This document shows, one piece after another, positions 34,901 through 43,602 of a DNA stretch of 64,000 nt. Position 1 is the stretch's first letter. Each line of letters opens with the position of its first letter. A model generated the notes under the pieces. The model was given only the letters and a program-made list of their open reading frames with translations, was not told where the DNA came from and searched no databases. The DNA lies in contig OY752151.1 of the NCBI GenBank assembly GCA_963573315.1, forward strand, positions 1,736,001 through 1,800,000. The letters run 5' to 3'. The position numbers were made by a program, and so were the translations under genes. Source of the DNA: Entomortierella parvispora. Lineage: Eukaryota > Mortierellomycota > Mortierellomycetes > Mortierellales > Mortierellaceae.

Positions 34901-35907
34901 GCTACAAGTAGTCCAGACGTTGCGTTTGCCATCTCGTAGGCCAGTCCCCGACGCAAGAATAGCGAATGCAACGGCGTCTCGCCTGGAAGCCATAGAATGA
35001 CCGGCCCTCCTAGAGTCGAAGTGAAAGATCGAAAGCGTGCGTTAGAAAATCGTTCACAATCAACCTCAGAACTATCCCTCTTAAAATGCAGCTGGATCGT
35101 ACCTGGCTTGTAAAATTCGGAGCTGACATGGTAGTATTGTCTGAAGGTATTTTTGGTTCCCGGTGAGGCTGGCTCATGAGCACTTTCTGGCCCAAAAGTT
35201 GAGGTAAACTCTCTGGCTTGTGAGCTCCCTTCAGATGGTTTGGTGGTCAACGTCGGAAAGTGATCCAGCACTTGTTGAAAAAAGTAAAACCCTGGGTCGT
35301 CGTCCGATGTTGTTCCTGTAGATGATGACTCTTGTGAGAACGGCATATTCATGTCGACACACTGCGGCTCGGATTCCTCTTCCATGTTCGCTATGCCACT
35401 TGGTGAATCTGAGGGTCCTTCTGATCTGAGCAAGTCATCGAAACCATCCTCAGATGCCCTGTCGACTCCTTGCGTGCGACTGCTGAAAGCGATATCAGGC
35501 GGACCGGATCCTTTATCTCCGGAAGTTGGCTCGACGACATTGGCAACAGTCCACTGCCCAGTCTCAAGTTGGTTCCAATACTTATCCCAGTGAACTTGAT
35601 CCCTGGCCCTGGCCCGCATACCCCAGTCCATGGTCGGCTTGTGCCTCAATCCCATGGCTTTGACGAACCGGCGTTTATGTGAGTTGAGACTTCCCTTACT
35701 GATGGTCATTTTCAGAGTTTCTGTGCCCTCCAGTTCATCCGAGGCATGGAAACGAGTTTCCACTTCGATATCAGGAATGGCGCGTCTATGCTTGTCGATG
35801 AGAGCGGGTATTGTTTTAGGCTCTGCCCCGTAGGGGGCATGTGGCTCTGAGGCCTGAATACTCTCAGCCAGCCAGGATAGAAGAATAGCGTGCAGAAAAC
35901 ACCTCAT
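31978..35907 (-). CDS. giant secreted serine peptidase of family S28
   Basis: One uninterrupted exon of 1309 residues, over twice the usual 450-550 of S28 prolyl carboxypeptidase/DPP-II enzymes. A signal peptide (CFLHAILLSWLAESIQA) is followed by a long N-terminal extension. The catalytic domain starts at QQVLDHF (211-217), with GGPVILWLPGE (300-310), LLVALEHRFYGKSIP (333-347) and YLTVDQAIEDI. The nucleophile is S512 in GCSYGG; the Asp is D1026 in NGEYDPW and the His is H1253 in PGASHCQ. Low-complexity inserts interrupt it, notably residues 350-445 and about 200 residues between D1026 and H1253 that hold a His/Cys-rich stretch near 1088-1120. The triad is intact, so it is probably active, releasing dipeptides or C-terminal residues after proline outside the cell or in the vacuole. 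Confidence 0.9.
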   Translation of the reverse strand: MRCFLHAILLSWLAESIQASEPHAPYGAEPKTIPALIDKHRRAIPDIEVETRFHASDELEGTETLKMTISKGSLNSHKRRFVKAMGLRHKPTMDWGMRARARDQVHWDKYWNQLETGQWTVANVVEPTSGDKGSGPPDIAFSSRTQGVDRASEDGFDDLLRSEGPSDSPSGIANMEEESEPQCVDMNMPFSQESSSTGTTSDDDPGFYFFQQVLDHFPTLTTKPSEGSSQAREFTSTFGPESAHEPASPGTKNTFRQYYHVSSEFYKPGTIQLHFKRDSSEVDCERFSNARFRSFTSTLGGPVILWLPGETPLHSLFLRRGLAYEMANATSGLLVALEHRFYGKSIPQFQDTPPSNLTPGNDTKQKREDDSESTGRGWGSWEAAAITPSSLKTNGDTGSKSRGDGVVIGVGGRVVTSGSNKNNNKHHDPKHTGDTDYDSSAKEGLPLDLLEYLTVDQAIEDIVSFIDIFPTLQQPLFFGSRSNSSFPAGTSEIPTSENGSDSATRWILAGCSYGGNLAAWTRQRYPSKIFAAFASSAPVRSALDFFEYSSSQTDVLGPRCSQDLAAARDFLDSALQMTDSFMDQMSSLSYGDDFNATSSNRTEKQDQIDATITQQPMEEQSTDKQRRYNAKLEVLSWFSPDFAHEYAVDGEEVHAAGWIWWTVASAVQYNAVVTPPTTLPAKTSVDVLCDTMAELRDKSSDPMQSEATYSPVAGISETRALASWFKDQQYFTPTKTTDLQPSDIDPNSVQNLAGMAWLWQTCSELGYLQTSHPSACCCKQSDSRTAKMETRSGDMHAENEVYSAIAIDLDIVSLTPKGICSLRDWIFRAFRVPSLVGEELAIPLMSASYAHLHPMPTTTTVTTKSTTPCLPCQCYSKEAQRTDSVFSRLLTLEAAWQECQFYFADPEGQNQEGLHPVKKKQLPLLKSYPDVERNVNNKFRGWEIAEDDEDQPVLVTPSDNVQGMSQYQETTGDDVREAQDDIAAVVEALGTNAGTSSPLSQPRSVMALESELHSGGRYYFTNGEYDPWKELTLASSSAQAFLSQRNSLHRAGQKQKKAGDPETLISPSFPDKTGIIGVPLPSPLLELHSHVKKDHCHHLHHHCGEDHESHKQRRHNSRHQHRRPYRPVRDSDSGSVLSSVSQDPQPMPYLRGSNIAVGVDGDDDENDETFEDTLTLSDAATEIRVEGSPTEGPSASPSSESTPSPSVKVVPESLSLPQTTSAPMTPIDNRLIDEGGDEEGYRTVMRIIPGASHCQDILYESSDLDSVELREERQHVLNTFVRWIALDVKRQEQQRQRQTATSATGPGVK

Positions 35908-36353
35908 GTCGAGGGTTAAAGAAAGTAGTCGCGTTGGAGATGGTGAATTAGGAGAAAGGAGGATGCATGGGAGACGGAGTGGTCATCGTCATCAGAGGAG
36001 AGTGGGCCCAGAGTGCGAGGAAAGGAAGAACAGACATGTCGGTTGAGGGAGCGATGCAGTGCGGAGGGAAGCTAAGCAGCGGCGGCCGCGTTTTGGAATC
36101 TCTCTCCTGCCCAAAGGCGGTCAAGGAGTCGATGACATCAAAAGGAGGGTCCAGGCACGTGACTTCGCTTTTTACGGTTGGATTGGGTGCAAGGAGGATG
36201 CATCCATCCATCCTCACAAGACAGGACAAAACAAGACAGGACAGGACAGGACCACGACTCTACTCAGTTCATATCAACCCAACACAAACACGGAAAGAAA
36301 ACAACAGATAACAAACAACCTCGACTCATCAAAGACCGTTCACTCTCCTCATA
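35908..36353. promoter_or_regulatory. shared divergent region between the S28 peptidase and EAF6
   Basis: About 445 bp. It contains GCGGCCGC at about 36080, CATCCATCCATCC and repeats of ACAGGACA near 36220-36250. No gene seen. Confidence 0.45.
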
Positions 36354-37199
36354 ATGCCAGAGCCATCGGTACCGCCTTTGTCTGCAACCTCTGATTGCAT
36401 TGCATTCTTTTTATTTGCATGCCACTTGATATTGACCAGAAATTTCTTGATAGACCGAAAAAGCGACCTACCAGCAGTATGTTGATGCCAAGGCAGAGCT
36501 GAATGAGCTCATGACCCGCAAGAAGATTGTCGACAAGAACTTGGTAGGGTTGCTAAACAGCACATGACTATGGGACTGCAGGCTTTGGTCCCCAACACTC
36601 TAGCACGGGCTCAAGATTCTGTTTCTTATGTTGTCTCTGCATTTTTACCTTCGTTTTCGGGATAGGCGGGACTGGAGAACAGCATCTATGCTTTCGAGGG
36701 CTCGTACTTGGAGGATACACTTCATGGAGGCAACATCATCCGTGGCTTTGATGGTTATGTCAGCACCAAACCAGAGAAGAGTCGACTCAAGTACTCAGAT
36801 TCAGACCGCCTCTTCTCCATGTCCTCAACCACATTCACCAAGGTAGGTTTCACGTCCTGTAATGCCTCGTGCTCTTATCACCGTGGTATCGTATTGATTT
36901 TTCTTACACACGACTATAACTAGGCACTGGCTATCAAGGAGAACCCGGAGCAGGAGTCATCACAGGACGAGTCAAAGCGGTCTTCATCTGTAGGAAATTA
37001 TAAGAGACCCCCGAAGTCCTCCAATTCAGTCTCGAGCTCTGTACCAACATCAGCAGCCGCTGGATCCTCTTCGTCATCCAACAACAGGAGATTGCTCAAA
37101 CAGCCCAAACCAGGAAAAAGCAGCTCTGACCGACCTCCCAAGAAGATGAGACTCTCTTCGACCGGTCGGGACGATGGAGATGAAGACTTGGATGTTTAA
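36354..37199 (+). CDS. EAF6: NuA4 histone acetyltransferase subunit Eaf6
   Basis: Small subunit of NuA4 and related MYST acetyltransferase complexes (human MEAF6). Exons 36354-36368 (15 nt), 36454-36543, 36666-36842 and 36924-37199 give 185 residues. The core is diagnostic: [20 protein letters not shown], then [19 protein letters not shown] and IIRGFDGY, and [12 protein letters not shown]. The tail is Ser/Lys-rich with basic stretches ([16 protein letters not shown]). The first exon codes only MPEPS and is inferred from a GTACCG donor in phase. Confidence 0.9.
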
Positions 37200-37855
37200 G
37201 GGGGACAACTCTCCGACTCGGAATACTGCAACAACTGCAACCATCCGTTTCAGGCATTCATAACTTGCGTGACAGCAGTGAGAATCCTAAAGCAGACCAC
37301 CATTTGTACATAATTAAAAAAAATCGGGATGACCAAGCTCAAACATCATGGATATTGTTTTGCCGGAACGCCTTTCAGGCGCCTTGCCAAAAGGAATAAC
37401 TCTATGAGTGCTAGTAGGGAAATAGGGACAACCGATGCAGCAGCCTATTTCGTAGAAACAAAGGGCTAGGATAGCCGAGCAGTGGGGACCAAGCGGTCCT
37501 GAGCTCGATTGGCAGGTTGCGCTGCGTCCCACAGTGTTTGTGCCGTAGGACAAGATCGAAGATTCAGGTCATCCAGCGCTTCTCCACACGGTTGCCATTG
37601 GCTCGACTGGGAGCAGGTAACCTAAAAAAATCACAATAAGTGATCGGGCGGGGATGTATCCTTCGCGACAGTCCGGACCGACGAGACGAGAAGAAAGTCT
37701 CATGTGGGGCAGACTAAGCAAGCATTGGAGCTCGCATTCCTCCCTCTTCCTTCCTCTTCCTTGCTTTTTTTTTCTTCCTTCCTTTTCTTCTCGACTTTGT
37801 TCTTTATACCGCCTTCCATTCATCCATTCATTCATTTGACCTTTTCATTTCCAAA
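37200..37855. other. intergenic, no gene seen
   Basis: About 650 bp between EAF6 and the acyl-CoA dehydrogenase. The right part is pyrimidine-rich with a CATTCATCCATTCATTCATT leader directly before the ATG. No conserved frame or RNA gene recognised. Confidence 0.5.
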
Positions 37856-39575
37856 ATGACCTCCATCTTTGAAGTCTCACCTCGCTGCAAAGAGTTGCAG
37901 AAGAAACTCATCGACTTTGTCGAGGTACCTTCGACGACACTACCGCCACTCTTGCCTTCCCGCCCAATTATAATGTTGCTCACGCTGCTCTACCTTTCAC
38001 GCCTCACCCCTGTCTTTAGAACGACTGTTTGCCAGCTGAGGAAATTTACGAGAGCCAGGTCGGCACCGGCGATCAGCGCTGGAAGGTAATAGTCGATCGC
38101 AAGTGACATTGTCGACCCAAATTGCGCTACAGAGTAGTGTAGCGACGAAACGCGACGAGTTTGGTCGGCGAGAGAACTGACGTCCCGCGTTTTTATTCTT
38201 GATCGTCTCTTTAGTCTGTACCCCCAATCATGGAGGAGTTGAAGGCCAAAGCAAAGTCCCTGGGTTTGTGGAACTTGTTCTTGCACAAGAGCTACAAGGA
38301 GGGTCCTGGCTTGACTAACCTCGAATACGCCACTCTCTGCGAGATCTCGGGTCGCTGCCCTCGCATTGCTCCCGAGGTAAGAACATCATGCATTCATCTA
38401 TCCCACAAACGGCCCCATGAATGAATTCCTCCGTCGCACAAAAGATCTCTAAGCTTTTACCTGATTCTTTCTTAGGCCATGAACTGCTCTGCTCCCGACA
38501 CCGGCAACATGGAAGTGTTTGCCAAGTACGGTACCCCTGCCCAAAAGGCCAAGTACCTTGTCCCTTTGATGAACGGCGAGATCCGCTCCGCTTTCGCCAT
38601 GACGGAAACCGCCGTCTCTTCTTCAGACGCGACCAACATTGAGACGTCGATCGAGCGTGTTGGCGACCATTACATCATCAATGGTCGCAAGTGGTGGATT
38701 TCTGGCGCTGGCGACCCTCGCTGCAAGGTGTACTTGGTGATGGGCAAGACTGACCCCAAGAACGAGAACAAACATCGTCAGCAGTCAATTGTCATTGTTC
38801 CTGCCGATACTCCCGGTTTGGAGGTCGTGAGACCTATGATGGTCTTTGGATACGATGATGCCCCCGAGGGACACTGCGAGGTCAAGTTCACAAACGTCCG
38901 TGTCCCTGTTGAGAACATCATTTTGGGCGAGGGACGTGGTTTCGAGGTTATTCAAGGACGTCTCGGACCTGGTCGTATTCACCACTGGTGAGTGCCTTTT
39001 TTTTTGTTTTTGCCACTGTTTCGTCTTGCAACTGTTTTGTCTTGCAACTAACATTCTGAACGCTCAACCACTTCAATCTCTTTAGCATGCGTGCTATTGG
39101 TATGGCTGAGCGCTCCTTGGATACCATGATAGCTCGCGTCACTGATCCTTCGCGTCGCACTTTCGGCAGGATCTTGGCTCGCCATGGTACCGTGGCTGCT
39201 GATGTTGCCAAGATCCGCATTGAAATCAATGCAGCCCGTTTGATGGTGCTTGCTGCCGCCGACAAGATTGACAAGGTCGATGCCAAGGGGGCTATGCGCG
39301 ATATTGCCATGGCCAAGGTCCTTGTTCCCAACATGTTGCAGAAGACGATTGATTTGGCGATCCAGGCCCATGGTGCCGCAGGTGTCAGTCAGGACTTCCC
39401 CTTGGCTCGCTTTGCCGCCGGTGCGCGTACGTTGAGAATTGCAGATGGACCTGATGAGGTGCATATCCAGCAGTTGGCTCGCTTTGAGCTGATGAGAGGA
39501 GAGGCGATTCGTAATGTAAACAAGGCTATCCTCAATCGCCGTGCTCAGATCTTGGACAATGGATCCAAGTTGTAA
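37856..39575 (+). CDS. acyl-CoA dehydrogenase (ACAD10/11-like)
   Basis: FAD-dependent oxidation of acyl-CoA to trans-2-enoyl-CoA. Exons 37856-37924, 38020-38085, 38215-38376, 38476-38987 and 39086-39575 give 432 residues. It shows [16 protein letters not shown] and [15 protein letters not shown] (FAD contact region), [26 protein letters not shown], and the C-terminal helices [17 protein letters not shown] and [10 protein letters not shown]. The RKWW/GAGDPRC stretch is typical of the ACAD10/11 branch, active on long or hydroxylated acyl-CoAs. No C-terminal SKL is seen (it ends GSKL), but SKL at the very end would in fact be a peroxisomal PTS1: the last three residues are S-K-L, so peroxisomal import is likely. 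Confidence 0.9.
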
Positions 39576-39804
39576 AGATATTCAAATAAATGTAAAAGCT
39601 GTGTTGCTGTTCTACAAAGTAACGTTCGTCCTCAAAGACCTTGGATCTTGGGCGTACGAGGCAGTCACGAAAAAACGATATTTGCTCTTTCAATGAAAGA
39701 GCAAGTTCATTACCCTTTTTACATTCCGCCTCGTCAACGATTTGTGCATCCCATTGCTGGCATCTACTCTCTCCCTCTCTGATCTCTTGCACCAGGCCTC
39801 GAGA

Positions 39805-41736
39805 ATGCCACTGGAAGGCCATCAATCGATGGATACGAGGTCCAAGGTTCTCAGCGCGCCCGTGGACACTTCTCATACAAGCAACAACCTACCCCAGGAG
39901 CCTGACAGTCCTTACACCTCCGAACCAGAACCCGATGACCAGGACCTCGAGACAGCGACCTTTTTGGGGTCATTGTGGAACTTGTTCAAGGACACAAAAG
40001 AACTCTCTCAAGAGCTGTTCAAGGATACTAAGGAACTTGCCAGCAGAGAACTGGACACCCTTCTTGACCGTCTACCTTATGTTCAAGCAAAGTCGAAGGA
40101 GCCTGAACGTACGGACGACTACTTAGACTACTCAACAGCAAACTCTAGCCCACAGCAGCGGCAGCAACGGCAACGGCTTCGGCATCAACCGCGCCAACCA
40201 CTTCGGAAATATACGACATCGCATGAGAATCAGACCCACGTATCGAATCCTACAGATGTTCTTGTCTTGACACTCAGGAAGACTGCAAAACTTTCAAGAG
40301 AATCTTCAGCATCTCGGACTCGGGAGCCAGGCCTCTACGGAGAAAAAAAGGATCAGGAGTTCAAAAAAGCCCGCGAAGATACTCTGGAAATGCCTGCTTC
40401 AACTCATATTGGTGCTTCAGAGGACCTGTCGTCCTTTACCAAGGCAACAACAACTGATGATCGTCTATCCGACTACCTATCCATGCACCCATCTGGAGCA
40501 CTATACCCTGCGTCTCAGGACCTGCCACCATCGCCAACACTCCGCATTCAGAGAAATATATCCCTCCGGAACTCATCACACGCGGACAAGTCCCTAGTAG
40601 AGGATACCCACCAAGAAATGATCCATCCGGACTTGAAATCAATATCCGTCTCTGCTTTGGTGGCAACCAGTAGCCCGCCGTCTTTGCCAATCCCGAACAC
40701 TGTGACATTAACACTGCCGCCTCTATCACTATCGCCACCCTTGCCCCCATCGCAAGAGGCAGAAGACAAACTGGCCGCGGTCTTGAAAGAACTGGCTGAT
40801 GTGAAGCAGCAGGTGCAAGGATTCCAAGCTCTCAGGGAGAAGGTAGGCCAGATTGAAGCTCTAAAGGACCAGGTAAGAACCTCGCCACAGTTCAATTGCT
40901 GACCTCTCATCCTTAAGATACACCAAACTCATTCGCCAAGCACTTTTTCTATCTCATTCTCTAGATTACCAGCTTGGTGTCATCTAGAGAGAATGTCGTC
41001 CGGCAGGCAGCATCGACATCTGATCGCGACAAATTGCCTCCATCGCCTCCACCACCCCCACCATCAATCAACAACAAATGGTTCCCAAACAAGTCTGCAA
41101 TGGACAACGTTTTGCAAGAGTTGCGTTCTCCGCGAACGCCCCTCCGTCAAACAAACAGTCCATTCCTGAAGTAAGATGAAAGATATGCTTTTAAATTTTT
41201 ACGTCTAAAGGTGGTTCGTTAATGGACACTGACCTTCAATTGACTGCTATTTGTGTAGACGAGTGCTTCCCTCTGTCGCAAATAGCCCGTTGGTATCGCG
41301 CGTTGCAAATCCTCCCCCGACCGTGTCGGCGGATCTTGATGAGCTCAAATGGCCCACTCCCGAAAGAATGCAGGAAGCGGACCAGCGATTGGATGATGCA
41401 ACCAAGGAACTGTGTAAGCGAGAAGTCACACCGGTCATCACACCAGCAAAGCGAGCAGTTGTGCGAATATCAACGGACATCAAGGAACAAACATACCAAT
41501 CTAAAAAGTCCAAACTGACGAGACCTCTGCCACCACGAGCGACCAAGACCATGGCCCGACTTCCTCTCACGGAATTGACCTCGCCGTCGTTGAACCAGAA
41601 TCGCGTTAATGGAGGCCTAGACTCGAATTCGCTGAACAAGGACAACAGACGCGTATCCTTTCATCAAGAGATTTCGGATGTTGAACGTCAGTGGTATCTA
41701 GAGTCTGATAAGGATAGCTGGCGCGTCAACGATTAG
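39805..41736 (+). CDS. unrecognised coiled-coil protein
   Basis: Exons 39805-40872, 40965-41170 and 41259-41736 give 583 residues. I do not recognise a family. Seen in the sequence: an amphipathic near-repeat LFKDTKEL at about residues 59 and 70; long Ser/Thr/Gln-rich disordered stretches; a coiled coil at about 320-360 (KLAAVLKELADVKQQVQG); a proline run PSPPPPPPS near 375; and a C-terminal part with WPTPERMQEADQRLDDA and RRVSFHQEISDVERQWYL. The ends are charged, there is no signal peptide and no membrane helix. Composition resembles cytoskeletal or spindle-pole adaptor proteins, but that is a guess. The frame is open upstream to 39742 without an ATG. Confidence 0.7.
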
Positions 41737-42069
41737 CGAGGATTGACTCTCTATCTGGGAAAAAACTTTGATCCACGGTGGCTGCCAACTACACAACTAT
41801 ACCCCCTTATGAATCTGTGGCCTTGCACCTCAGACTGCAAAGACCAACAGCAGATGGCGTCTCTCTGCCTAGCAAATCAAAGCAGCAAGCCTGTGCACCA
41901 TCATTGAAGCAAATGTCGCCGTCTTTTCATCCGTAGAAACTTCCTTTGTACATAAATCCGAATTAAGAGACAATATCAAGCGCCTTTCTGTCGGTATGCC
42001 CTTTTTTTCGTTTATTGGTAGTGTCGGTTTTGTCGCTGTTCCGTCTTTGAACATATCTTCTTTTTTTTT
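41737..42069. other. convergent 3' ends, no gene seen
   Basis: About 330 bp between the coiled-coil gene and the ARPC3 stop. It probably holds both 3' UTRs. No gene seen. Confidence 0.5.
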
Positions 42070-43140
42070 CTACAGAGACTTGTTCATGAACTTTCTCTTT
42101 TGGAAGCACATCCACCACTTTCCTGGCTTGTCGTTCTCATAAATGCGGTTAGGGAGGCGAATGGCCATCTCTTGGCGCAACTGGGACAAGTACTGGCGCA
42201 AAAGATCTAATTTTTCCATCGGTAAGAGATTCAAGCGCGTTAAAGGCGGTCCAAAAGATAACGATGGGGTTTGCCGACATGACATTTGATGCGTGAAAAG
42301 TGAAGAGAGTGAGAAGGAGGAGGGGAGGGTATGTTACCTGCGTCCACCTTGCTAGCTGGGGGGGAGTAGAGGGCGTTGAGGGGGAAGGTGGCATCGCCGG
42401 GGATAGCAAAGTTGCCGAGGGCCAATGTGCCAAGGACCTTTTCGGCCTCTCTAAGGGAAGGGTTCCTTGCCAACTTGCCGAGACATTCTGTGATAAAGAG
42501 GATCAAGTAGATCAAGACTCTGTCGGCATCTCCCTTGATCTCAAAGTTCCTGAACAAGACATTGGCGCGGAACAGGTTCAGGGCCTCATCTACAATATCC
42601 TCAGCGCTTGCATCCGCTGTTGAAGAGTGAGTGAGGGTGTGAGAGAGAAAAAGAATAAAGATCAGTTCCTTTTTCTTTCTATTCTGTATTCTAGTCCGAC
42701 TACTGTGTCGCTTCCTGCAAACTCCTGTATTCAATGTCGGTCCCACTGTTATCGCGCTCTCCGTTATTATTCTCGCTCTCTCAGGGTCCTGGACCAATTG
42801 ATAATGAGAAGGCCAGCTGAACAGCAACAGCCTAGGACAAGTTACCGATGGGGGCTGGTCCACGGACACGGGTCTTGATGGGGAGGAGGGCCATGCCTCC
42901 GACGGAGCGCAGGTCTGTGAGCTCGTTGAATGATGAGTGATATGCCTACAGAAAAAGAAGGAATAATTCATTGAGTCTGGTTTGTTCTTTGAGTGCATGT
43001 TGTCCCTGGCGGTGGTTCGCTGCCCCAAGGCATGCATGCAAAGGGATGCTGTCTCAGGAACGATGAATGTCCTGCACTACGCTGTGCCGAGTCGGCAGTG
43101 TCTGTCAATAATGCAGGCTAATCTGTAGACCTACAGGCAT
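42070..43140 (-). CDS. ARPC3: Arp2/3 complex 21 kDa subunit ARPC3
   Basis: Structural subunit of the actin-nucleating Arp2/3 complex. Exons 5' to 3': 43140-43135 (ATGCCT), 42945-42846, 42616-42338 and 42206-42070, giving 173 residues; the human subunit has 178. It is recognisable throughout: [72 protein letters not shown], and [15 protein letters not shown] at the end. The first exon contains only two codons. The long first intron (43134-42946) carries a GCATGCATGC element. Function fits RVS167, which also acts at endocytic actin patches. Confidence 0.96.
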
Positions 43141-43602
43141 GGTTGGTTGCTGTGATGAGGGGGTGCTGGCTGGATGAGAGGGATGGATGGGTAAATGGAT
43201 GGAAGAAAGAGAAGGGGAGAGAGGAAGCAGGTCGACAAGTCCAAGCATTCGCCGTTGGAAGGGTGCGGGTCTAAGATACGTCACACGCGTGGAGTGTGAG
43301 AAAGAGGAAGCTGGGATAATTTTATTCTCAGACAGGGACTCAGAATATTTTTTTTTCTCTTCCCTTCTTTTTCTCCTTGTCGCCTGCCACTTGTTCTTTT
43401 TGGTCGTTGGTCGATACATATCTGATCAATCTCAATCACAATCAATCAAATCCGATCAATCTTTTTTTTTCCTCAATCTTTTTCGCTTTTCCTTCCTTCT
43501 CTCCCCTTCGCGTCGAATCAATCCTCCTCCCCCTCCATTCCTCCCATTCATCCTTCGATCTCTTTGGATCTGCCTTACTGACTCCTCCCACGCTCGCCCC
43601 CG
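43141..43602. promoter_or_regulatory. shared divergent region between ARPC3 and the PAH protein
   Basis: About 460 bp. Near ARPC3 it has CCATCCAT repeats (minus-strand sense); the right half is C/T-rich leader with AATCAATC repeats. No credible gene; the two long frames here are compositionally biased. Confidence 0.45.
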
